In this document: piece by piece, positions 27,995 through 35,587 of the stretch
Position numbering within the stretch: position 1 is the stretch's first letter
Layout: every line of letters starts with the position of its first letter
Source of the DNA: Paenibacillus odorifer
Lineage (GTDB): Bacteria > Bacillota > Bacilli > Paenibacillales > Paenibacillaceae
Direction of reading: 5' to 3'
Assembly: GCF_000758725.1 (NCBI RefSeq)
Contig: NZ_CP009428.1
Coordinates: 3,286,001-3,350,000 of the forward strand
Length of the DNA stretch: 64,000 nt
Made by a program: the position numbers and the translations under genes
Notes under the pieces: model-generated
What the model saw: the letters and a program-made list of their open reading frames with translations, nothing else
Databases searched by the model: none
What the model was told of the DNA's origin: nothing

Positions 27995-29125
27995 TCATTC
28001 GAAGCCTGCCAGATGCATCGTTTGTTTCAGACGATCTACGTTCACATAGATGTCCTCCAGTCCTGGAAAACGAATCGCAGGATCTGCTACACCTTGCCCG
28101 TACACCATATAATATTCGAGATTATTATGGTTGCTGATCATCCAATAGGTTGGAACAACATGCTGGGCATGGAAAATTTCAATGACCTGTGTTCCAGGCT
28201 GGCAAAAAGCCAAATTAGCGAGTCCAGCACCATGTGGACCTACAATTACTTTTGCTGAGGCGAATAATTGGATTTGCTGGGCAACCGTCCAGTCCTCTAG
28301 ACAAATCGGTACGATATTAAATTTCTCTAGGCAGCGGATGACATCATCTTCATTAACCAACCTTCTTGAGCTTGCTTTTTTTCGTGAGATATAAATTCGT
28401 TCTGGAGTGACTAGTGTTGTTTCTCTATGCGGTAACAAAAATCTCCGCAGTGTATCCGTGGTCCAAGGAGGATAATGTGAATTCATCATTAAGGAAGGGA
28501 CAAGTAGCTGGTCAGCCTGAACATATGCTTCTGAATTCGTCCGGATCACCAATGACTCGGATATCCCAAGCATGGCCCACGTTTGTTCCACAAAGGGTCC
28601 ATACGGATTTGGATTCATGATAATAGTGGAGTAAGTGATTCCGCTCGATTGAAGCATCGCTAATCTAGGAAGCACATCATACATCCAATGAAAATAGTTA
28701 TGGGCTCCGCAAAATGTTAACACCGCCGCGGTCCCGGCAAAATGTTGAAGCTGAGGATCGTTCCACCGGTGAAACACAGGGTGCTCATCTGCTTCAAGCA
28801 TCCTGTATTGTTCGGCATCATATTCTTGGGAAAGATCAAAGATCAATTTCCCTTCTGGTGTTAGAAGGGCACCAGATTCTCCCCATACCTTCCCTCTGGA
28901 AATGGTGGCTACGTATCCGCCAAAGGGCTCTAAACAATAAGGTGTTAGTGCTGGAGCAATACTCGTTTCAATGCTTTTGGGCGCTCTGAACTCAGCCGCC
29001 CGTCCGAAGTCAAAAGGAACGACACTCCCAGCTTCCTTTGTACTGTTTTCGTTGTGGGAAGTAAAGTCCCAGATGCTTTGGTAATATCCTTGGGGTGGTA
29101 CCCCTTGTGCAGAAAATAACATCAT
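27995..29125 (-). CDS. GT61-family glycosyltransferase (DUF563)
   Basis: 376 residues after GAGGTGA (a second ATG directly follows the first). Family motifs are evident: YFHWMYDVLPRL near residue 143-154, RIYISRKKASSRRLVNE near 240-256, and VGPHGAGLANLAFC near 298-311. This family, annotated as capsular or cell-surface polysaccharide biosynthesis in bacteria, transfers sugars to glycan chains in the cytoplasm; donor and acceptor cannot be told. It is a lone gene, with a terminator shared with the RibD_C remnant, and no other polysaccharide assembly genes are adjacent. Confidence 0.82.
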   Translation of the reverse strand: MMLFSAQGVPPQGYYQSIWDFTSHNENSTKEAGSVVPFDFGRAAEFRAPKSIETSIAPALTPYCLEPFGGYVATISRGKVWGESGALLTPEGKLIFDLSQEYDAEQYRMLEADEHPVFHRWNDPQLQHFAGTAAVLTFCGAHNYFHWMYDVLPRLAMLQSSGITYSTIIMNPNPYGPFVEQTWAMLGISESLVIRTNSEAYVQADQLLVPSLMMNSHYPPWTTDTLRRFLLPHRETTLVTPERIYISRKKASSRRLVNEDDVIRCLEKFNIVPICLEDWTVAQQIQLFASAKVIVGPHGAGLANLAFCQPGTQVIEIFHAQHVVPTYWMISNHNNLEYYMVYGQGVADPAIRFPGLEDIYVNVDRLKQTMHLAGFE

Positions 29126-29438
29126 GTCACCTCATATTCCCAAGTAGAAGCGCAGAAACCTTATTAAGCTATTTTATGAAATGAAGATTCTTTGGACACA
29201 GGCTTACTCGGAAAGAGGCGTATGAACAAGAAGACTTACGTGAGACTGAGCAGAAACAACTCATCGCACAGAAACAGATCAGATCCAAAAATCTAAATAT
29301 ATGCGTTAACCTATGAAGAAATTGCGTTTCTGGAAAAGACATATGTTCCATTGTTGGTATGAATTAACTTATTAACTAATAAGCGACGAGCACGCTAACG
29401 CTGAATAGATAGCCGATGGATGCGATGTGTACCAACGT

Positions 29439-29624
29439 TTAACTGCATTTCGTACAACTATATTCCTTCAAATCACTCAGCTCGGGGATATAAGTGTACT
29501 TCGTACATCTATTTCCTTGATTTTCTACCCAATAGGTGGATTTGATCGTTTTTAGTTGTATAGAATGCAGTTAAAGTATGAAGGTTCTTTTTGCGTACGG
29601 AATAAGTGTATAGAATGCAGTTAT
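29439..29624. repeat. Dispersed repeat family A, copy 2
   Basis: Four units at 29439-29462, 29491-29513, 29553-29574 and 29603-29624, two forward and two inverted, matching copy 1 at 9590-9776 in order, spacing and sequence. First and third units are near-perfect inverted repeats (TTAACTGCATT / AATGCAGTTAA). Confidence 0.8.
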
Positions 29625-29776
29625 CTCCCAGATTCGATTAAGACACAGAACTAAGAGAATACGGAGAGGGCATTCCGATCGGTTACATTCCAAGGTTTGC
29701 TATAAGCGATATGCGGACCATTAGTTTGTTTATATTCACTTGCCCATAATCTGATCAGGTAAGCTGGTTAATCCAA

Positions 29777-29834
29777 AAACACCAGACAGTAATTTTCCAA
29801 CAATAGGAGAATCGCTGCCTGGTGTTCTTTTTTT
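29777..29834 (-). terminator. Terminator of AraC-family gene
   Basis: AACACCAGACAG pairs with CTGCCTGGTGTT (one mismatch), with T- and A-runs on the two sides. The GGAGAATCGCTGC part is shared with other hairpins in the window. Confidence 0.7.
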
Positions 29835-29838
29835 ACCC

Positions 29839-30702
29839 TCAAAGCTTGTTCCTATAGACCTTGGGTGACATCCCATAGATTTTAGTGAATTGGCGGGTAA
29901 AATAATTGCTATCACTAAATCCGCATTCATGTGAGATTTGGGTGATACTGAGGTTAGAATGCTTTAATAGTCCGCAAGCCCGTTCCAGACGTAAACGATG
30001 AAGATAAGCGATCGGGGTTGTCTGATAGTAGGAGCGAAAGATCCGGTTTAAGTGTCTGACTGAAATGTCCGAATGTTTGGCGATCTGATCCAGTGTTAAG
30101 GGCTCAAGATAACGATCTTCCATATATGAGAGTGCATTCGCCAAATGCATCAGATGGTTCCCTTGAATCCCTTTTTCCTGTTGGTCATAATGTCTGGACA
30201 AATAGACAACCAGTTCCATAAACTTGGAGCCCAGCATGGTCTGATAACCCTGTAGCTTGTTGTGATATTCTTCAATCATGCCCGCTATGAGAAAAGAGAC
30301 ATACTCCAGGTTAGGAATCGGCAAGCTGAGTTTGCTTGTGTAGGAATGTTTATGACGATACAGGGGTTCCAACACAAATAATGCTTGAAAGCCGTTGGAT
30401 GTCCGCAAATCTGGCCCAGCTGTCGATAGCATTTCAGGCTGAAACATAATATTGCAGATCTTGAAATCCTGAGGATCTTTAAAAGCATGCGGGGTCGAAC
30501 CATTAATTACAAACACATTTCCCTTTTTGATAAAAGACTCCTCAGTATTAACAATATGTGTAGCTGTGCCACTCAATACAATTACGAGCTCTGAAAAGTC
30601 CGCATGTCTATGTAGATCGGTGTCTTCGTCGTGATAGCCGTATTGAATAAAAAATGGAAATTGACGATCAGATGTAAACCATTTTAAATAAAATTCACTC
30701 AA
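29839..30702 (-). CDS. AraC-family regulator with cupin sensor domain
   Basis: 287 residues using the TTG at 30702, which sits 7 bases after GGAGGG; the longer frame would start inside that site. The N-terminal cupin (about 10-140; HRHADFSELVIVLSG, VFVINGSTPHAF) is typical of RhaS/RhaR-like sugar sensors, and the two C-terminal helix-turn-helix motifs are at about 180-285 (TLDQIAKHSDISVRHLNRIF, ITQISHECGFSDSNYFTRQF). It diverges from the GH43 gene 130-150 bp away, so it is likely its regulator. Confidence 0.87.
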   Translation of the reverse strand: MSEFYLKWFTSDRQFPFFIQYGYHDEDTDLHRHADFSELVIVLSGTATHIVNTEESFIKKGNVFVINGSTPHAFKDPQDFKICNIMFQPEMLSTAGPDLRTSNGFQALFVLEPLYRHKHSYTSKLSLPIPNLEYVSFLIAGMIEEYHNKLQGYQTMLGSKFMELVVYLSRHYDQQEKGIQGNHLMHLANALSYMEDRYLEPLTLDQIAKHSDISVRHLNRIFRSYYQTTPIAYLHRLRLERACGLLKHSNLSITQISHECGFSDSNYFTRQFTKIYGMSPKVYRNKL

Positions 30703-30845
30703 CTCGTTACCCTCCAAAAGCTTGTCTAGATGAATGTCTATATCATGCTATTTTAGGACCGAATAATCAAGGCTTTCTATCCAGCTGAAGCAGTATAATC
30801 CTTGACATAGGTTTCAGTGATTAAGATAGAGAAGGAGAATACTAC

Positions 30846-32341
30846 ATGAAATATAACAATCCGATTATCCCGGGGTTTTATCCAGATCCAAGCATTTGCA
30901 GAGTAGACGAGGATTATTATCTGGTAAACAGTTCATTTGCCTATTCTCCGGGAATACCTATTTGGCACAGCAAGGATTTGGTGCATTGGAAGCAGCTTGG
31001 GTATTGTTTGACTCGTGAGAATCAGCTTCAATTTGATGAATCAGTGGTTTCCGGAGGTGTGTGGGCGCCGACTCTTCGTTATTATAACGGACGTTTTTAT
31101 ATGGTTACGACAAATCAGGATAGCGGAGGTCATTTCTACGTTTGGGCGGATGACCCTGCAGGCGAATGGTCGGATCCACTTTATGTGGAGCAGGAAGGTA
31201 TTGATCCCTCCTTGTTTTTTGATGATGGAAAGGTTTATTTCACAAGCACAGGCTCCGAGCAAGGAATGGGGATCTACCAATGTGAGATTGATATTGAAAC
31301 GGGTCAAAAGCTTAGCGATACACGCTTGATCTGGACTGGTAGCGGAGGGAAATTCCCGGAGGGTCCACATCTTTACAAAATAAACGATTACTATTATTTG
31401 ATGTGTGCAGAAGGTGGGACAGAATATGGACATATGGAGACTATTGCAAGAAGTAAATCGCCATATGGGCCTTATGAATCGTCTCCTCACAATCCGATTT
31501 TGACTCATCGAAGTTCAGATTACCCCATTCAAGCTACAGGACATGCCGATTTAGTTGAAGCACAGGATGGTAGCTGGTGGGCGGTATTTCTGGGGATTCG
31601 ACCAGTAGGTTATCCTTACCGTTATCATCTTGGCAGAGAGACATATTTGGCTCCGGTTCAGTGGACGGAGGAGGGTTGGCCAATGATTGGGGATAACGGA
31701 GTGGTTGGATTAGAAATGGAAGCTGACCTGCCTTCACCAATGCCGTGGGAAGAAGAGCCTGAAACCGACGATTTTAATCAATCTGACCTAAGAATGAGCT
31801 GGAATTTCATTCGTAATGCTAATAAGGTGGATTGGTCATTGCAGGAACGGGGAGGGTGGCTAGCTTTACGTGGATCAGATGTGAGATTAAATGAGAAGGG
31901 AACGCCTGCTTTTATTGGCTGTAGACAGCGGCATTTGAATTGTGAAATTACCACCAAAATGGAATTTAGCCCTCTTGATGGTGACGAAGCTGGTCTTGTA
32001 GTTTTTATGGATCAGAAGTATCACTACGCAATTGGACTAACGCAGATGGAAGGTAAAAATGTTATTGCGCTGCGCAGACAGGTAGGGAGCATTAGTGATG
32101 TGGCATATTCTTCGGCTTTAGAAGGTACAGGGGTAGATTTGAGAATCCAGGCATCACCTGAAAAATATATGTTTTACTATCGAGGTGTGGATCAAATATG
32201 GCATCAGCTTGGCGAAGCCGAGACACACTTGATTTCTACTGAAGTCCAGGAGGATTTACTGGAGTATTTTTCGGTATGTATAGCTACTCTCCTAATCAAA
32301 CAACTGCTTATTATGATTGGTTTAGCTATCAAAAGAAATAA
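30846..32341 (+). pseudogene. GH43 beta-xylosidase-like gene with 3' frameshift
   Basis: The GH43 five-bladed propeller is intact: Asp14 (PGFYPDPS) as general base and Glu172 (KFPEGPH) as acid, and the second C-terminal beta-sandwich domain (about 320-490) typical of XynB-type beta-xylosidases follows. At about 32247-32253 one base appears lost: the original frame then runs 97 foreign residues through a terminator and into a repeat, whereas the neighbouring frame continues with GFTGVFFGMYS and YYDWFSYQ, the family's normal end, to the stop at 32339-32341. An intact gene would encode about 498 residues acting on xylo- or arabino-oligosaccharides in the cytoplasm. The divergent AraC gene is probably its activator. 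The change hits only the last strands, so partial activity is possible. Confidence 0.82.
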
Positions 32342-32389
32342 AAAGCGGTCGGCTACGTGTTCGTCAGAAAAAGCAGTGTTAGCTTGTGG

Positions 32390-32445
32390 AAAACACAAAG
32401 CAGTGATTCTCCAAGTATGGATGAATCGCTGCTTTGTGTTTTTTG
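32390..32445. terminator. Terminator after GH43 gene
   Basis: An 18-bp stem (AACACAAAGCAGTGATTC with GAATCGCTGCTTTGTGTT, one G-U pair) and a 13-nt loop, followed by TTTTTT. Strong. Confidence 0.9.
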
Positions 32446-32497
32446 GTTGTCGTTGGTTGTTTGCCTCAGCTTGTATTTATAAACCTCTTGGGCTTAA

Positions 32498-32732
32498 GGA
32501 CTCAGAGGACGTTATTTGCGTATTTATCCCTTTTTGAGCTTAGTTTCGGACCCCATTGCAGCTATTACTTCGAAAGCGATTCAGATTGAGCGTTTTTTGA
32601 GCCAATAGCAGCTATGCGGTCCTTTAGCATCCCAAATGTGAGATATTACTGCGTTTAAGGTCCTCTGGGTCCGATAGTAATAAGCTCATTAGCGATAAAC
32701 CCGATAGAATCAGCGTGTGCGCAAAGGTTACC
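32498..32732 (+). repeat. Dispersed repeat family B, copy 3
   Basis: About 235 bp, starting GGACTCAGAGGACGTTATTT and ending CGTGTGCGCAAAGGTTACC. Internal pairs such as CGGACCCC and GGGTCCG suggest an imperfect palindrome. Copies 1 and 2 lie in inverted orientation. Confidence 0.75.
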
Positions 32733-32784
32733 TATACATGTTGGTGTTTAGCGGATAGTTCCATATTATGAATGAAGCACGCTT

Positions 32785-33693
32785 TTATCCAATGAGCATA
32801 TCTTCCTTCAAACGCTTGATGTCTGCTCTAGGTGGTGAACCGAACATCCGTGAATATTCGCGGCTGAATTGTGATGCACTTTCATAGCCAACGCGAAACG
32901 CGACATCCGCTGCATCCGCTGATTCAGATAATAAAAGGCGGCGAGCTTCCTGTAAGCGCAGATGCTTTTGAAACTGTATAGGACTCATAGCAGTTACCTC
33001 TTTGAAGTGTCTATGGAACGAAGAAATGCTCATACTGGCTGTTTCAGCAAGCTCTTCAATGCGCAAAGGTTTATCACATTTCTCGATAATCTGTTCGATG
33101 GCCTCCCGAATGCGGTAGGTGCTGCTACCTTCCATCGCAATTTGAGCGAGTGTAACTCCATATGGTCCCTGCAGAAGCCGGTATAGAATTTCATCAGTAT
33201 AAATCGGAGCCAAAAACGGAATGTCCTTGGGATCATCCAGCAAACGTACCAATCTCAGGATCGCATCCAATAGTGATAACTCTATCTGCCCGACATACAT
33301 AGCTCGCTTAGCATTTTCTTTCGGAGCGAGTTTAAATTCGGAATCATTTAGTACCTTCAATATCTGACTCTGCGTAAATTCTAGCTTAAAGCTTAAATAG
33401 GGTGCATTGGGAGAAGCTTTTATAATCTGACCGATAACCGGTAAATTCATTGATGATATTAGATAATTTGCGGGACCATACTCAAAACGGTCCTTGGCCA
33501 GTATGATCTCCTTTGTTCCTTGCGCAATGAAACATAAAGAAGGTTTGTATACTCTGTATACTGGCTCAGTCACGTTGGAGTTACGAATCACAAACAATGA
33601 GGGGATAGCGGTCTCATATACTCCATCCTGGCACGAATGATGTTCGATCAATCTGGCGAGTTCTTCTTTCCGCTCTAGTAATTCTTTAGACAT
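32785..33693 (-). CDS. AraC-family regulator, YqhC-like
   Basis: 302 residues, ATG preceded by AGGAGGAG. An AraC_N-type sensor region covers about 20-180 (VYKPSLCFIAQGTKEIIL) and the AraC helix-turn-helix pair is at about 200-295 (IEELAETASMSISSFHRHFKEV, AADVAFRVGYESASQFSREYSR). In E. coli the related YqhC activates aldehyde reductase genes including an aldo-keto reductase. Here the divergent neighbours are an NAD(P)-binding gene relic and an aldo-keto reductase, which supports an aldehyde-response role by analogy. Confidence 0.86.
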   Translation of the reverse strand: MSKELLERKEELARLIEHHSCQDGVYETAIPSLFVIRNSNVTEPVYRVYKPSLCFIAQGTKEIILAKDRFEYGPANYLISSMNLPVIGQIIKASPNAPYLSFKLEFTQSQILKVLNDSEFKLAPKENAKRAMYVGQIELSLLDAILRLVRLLDDPKDIPFLAPIYTDEILYRLLQGPYGVTLAQIAMEGSSTYRIREAIEQIIEKCDKPLRIEELAETASMSISSFHRHFKEVTAMSPIQFQKHLRLQEARRLLLSESADAADVAFRVGYESASQFSREYSRMFGSPPRADIKRLKEDMLIG

Positions 33694-33843
33694 GTGCTCC
33701 TCCTAATGTTTTATTCTTACTCAATTATAAAGTAAAAGCATCTTTTGTGTTAGTGCTAGTGAGAGGAATAGGCAATCATTTAAGATAATTGAGATAACGG
33801 TGTCAACTTCATACATCGCATAATTAGAACTAAGAAAGGGGTT

Positions 33844-34378
33844 TTGAAATTGAGCAATGTTTTGATCTTAGGCGCTAACGGTGGAATTGCTCGTCATGCG
33901 ATTGATTTATTCTTGAACGAAACCGATGCTCAGTTAACTCTATATCTTCGCAACTCGGACAGATTAAGCTATATAACATCCAGCCGTGCTCGAGTAGTTG
34001 AAGGGGACGTTATGGATAGTGAGCAATTAAAAGAAGCGATGATCGGGCAAGATGTTGTTTATGCCAATCTGGCTGGTAATTTGGAAGGAATGTCTAGATC
34101 TATCGTAGAGGCAATGAATACAACTGGTCTTAAACGTTTGATTTTTATAAGCTCAATGGGCATTTACGATGAAGTTCCCGGAGAGAAGTACAGCAGTATA
34201 TTGGATCCATATCGAAAATCAGTAGAAATCATTTGACTACGAAACAACTCAGAAAGGTGAACCTTTTAAAGGGAGAGAAGTGTCGCGAAAAAGTGTGGCT
34301 GCGTTAGTTGTTAAATTGGCCGAATCACCAGATATGGAAATTTGCCGCAGTTTAGGAGTTAACAAACCCAAAATCTAA
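33844..34378 (+). pseudogene. NAD(P)-binding (atypical SDR) gene with internal deletion
   Basis: Begins at TTG after AAAGGGG. The first 130 codons encode a Rossmann domain (NVLILGANGGIARHAIDLF, then VVEGDVMD and LIFISSMGIYDEV) and stop at TGA 34234-34236. In the +1 frame, from the same place, the text continues DYETTQKGEPFKG..SRKSVAALVVKL to a stop at 34376-34378, which is the normal family C-terminus. Roughly 20-25 codons that should join the two parts are missing, so this is a deletion rather than a single-base slip. The truncated N-terminal protein could still be made. It sits between the AraC regulator and the aldo-keto reductase and was probably co-regulated with it. Confidence 0.78.
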
Positions 34379-34393
34379 AGGAGGCACAAGCTA

Positions 34394-35377
34394 ATGGAAT
34401 ATATAAAACTTGGACGTACTGGTTTGGACGTATCTAGAATTTGTCTTGGCTGTATGAGTTACGGAGTACCTGAACGTGGAATGGCTCCGTGGTCGCTGAA
34501 TGAGGAGCAGAGCAGACCTTTTATTAAAAGAGCACTGGAGCTTGGGATCAACTTCTTTGATACGGCTAATGTATACTCTGACGGAACTAGCGAAGAAATT
34601 GTCGGACGTGCCTTAAAAGAATTCTCTCGCCGGGATGAGGTAGTCATTGCGACAAAGGTGTTTTTCCGGATGCATCAGGGACCAAATGGGGCAGGACTTT
34701 CACGCAAAGCGATTATGACCGAAATAGACAACAGTCTAAGACGGCTGGGCACGGATTATGTGGACCTATACCAGATTCATCGTTGGGATAATGACACTCC
34801 TATCGAAGAGACCATGGAGGCACTCCATGACGTAGTAAAGGCAGGGAAAGTTAGATATATAGGAGCGTCCTCTATGTATGCATGGCAGTTCTTGCAGGCG
34901 CAGCATGTTGCTGAGCGAAATGGTTGGACTAAATTTGTCTCTATGCAAAATTACTTGAATCTACTCTACAGGGAAGAAGAACGGGAAATGTTGCCTCTTT
35001 GCCGGGAAGAAGGAATCGGTGTGATCCCATGGAGTCCGCTTGCTAAAGGCCGACTAACCCGTGATTGGAATGAACAAACAGCTCGTTCAGAGATAGACGA
35101 AGTCGGAAAGGCATTTTATGCAAAAATGGCTGAAGCTGACCGCAAGGTTGTTGAGGTAGTTGCCGAAATTGCGGCTAAGCGGGGGATTCCACGTGCACAA
35201 GTAGCGCTTGCTTGGGTTCTGCAAAAAAAGCCAGTAACATCGCCTATCATTGGTGCAACCAAACCTAATCATCTGGAGGACGCCGTTGCAGCGTTATTAG
35301 TGACGCTGGAGCCAAGTGATATAGCGAGACTAGAAGAGCCTTATGTGCCACACCCAGTTATAGGAAATCTAAGCTAG
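34394..35377 (+). CDS. Aldo/keto reductase
   Basis: 327 residues, ATG shortly after AAAGGAGG, 15 bp downstream of the broken NAD(P)-binding gene. The (beta/alpha)8 family tetrad is visible: Asp and Tyr in FFDTANVYSDG, Lys in VIATKVFF, and His in YQIHRWD; the C-terminal NADPH-binding segment is VTSPIIGATKPNHLEDAV. Sequence pattern matches the YajO/AKR-type oxidoreductases. Reduces aldehydes or ketones with NADPH in the cytoplasm; physiological substrate unknown. Context with a YqhC-like regulator suggests reactive-aldehyde detoxification. Confidence 0.88.
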   Translation: MEYIKLGRTGLDVSRICLGCMSYGVPERGMAPWSLNEEQSRPFIKRALELGINFFDTANVYSDGTSEEIVGRALKEFSRRDEVVIATKVFFRMHQGPNGAGLSRKAIMTEIDNSLRRLGTDYVDLYQIHRWDNDTPIEETMEALHDVVKAGKVRYIGASSMYAWQFLQAQHVAERNGWTKFVSMQNYLNLLYREEEREMLPLCREEGIGVIPWSPLAKGRLTRDWNEQTARSEIDEVGKAFYAKMAEADRKVVEVVAEIAAKRGIPRAQVALAWVLQKKPVTSPIIGATKPNHLEDAVAALLVTLEPSDIARLEEPYVPHPVIGNLS

Positions 35378-35379
35378 AT

Positions 35380-35418
35380 AAAAAAGCGTGATGCCCTTTG
35401 GGATCGCGCCTTTTTTTA
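35380..35418 (+). terminator. Terminator after aldo/keto reductase
   Basis: AAAAAAGCGTGAT(G)CCC stem with GGGATCGCGCCTTTTTTT, one bulged G and a TTT loop, then a seven-T tail. Confidence 0.85.
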
Positions 35419-35524
35419 TCTAAGTTAACTTTCATCTCTTATTTAGTGCCTTTAGAATCTTATCTTTAGTTTGGCTTAATCGTTGCTCAGCATCATGCGG
35501 GTGCAAGGGTTTGCTTAAATAGGT

Positions 35525-35563
35525 GAATAAGAAAACACATTCCAATCAATAAAAATGACATGT
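35525..35563 (+). promoter_or_regulatory. Possible weak copy of the shared AAAACACA element
   Basis: GAATAAGAAAACACATTCC followed by AATAA and CATG at similar spacing resembles the two strong copies at 37523 and 45082. It lies just upstream of the beta-helix gene, where an operon regulator would bind. Weak match. Confidence 0.3.
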
Positions 35564-35587
35564 TAATTCTTCTTTAGCCAAGGTAAT

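Larger units (their letters stand above)
29126..29838. other. 713-bp gap with repeat family A and terminator
   Basis: Contains repeat A copy 2 and the terminator of the AraC gene. At about 29187-29300 one frame reads as a 40-residue basic/Glu-rich stretch (RKEAYEQEDLRE), but it has no start, ribosome site or homologue I recognise; it may be a gene relic. No gene called. Confidence 0.6.
32342..32784. other. 443-bp gap: terminator plus repeat family B
   Basis: Lies between converging GH43 and AraC genes. It holds the GH43 terminator and repeat B copy 3; the frameshifted GH43 frame that runs into it to 32537 is judged non-functional. No gene seen. Confidence 0.7.

Noticed and set aside
29187..29300. 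Glu/Lys-rich coding-like stretch between GT61 and AraC genes
   Set aside because: No start codon or ribosome site, and only about 40 codons; at most a relic.
32342..32537. C-terminal extension of the GH43 protein as real coding sequence
   Set aside because: It crosses a strong terminator and a dispersed repeat, and the normal family C-terminus is found in another frame.
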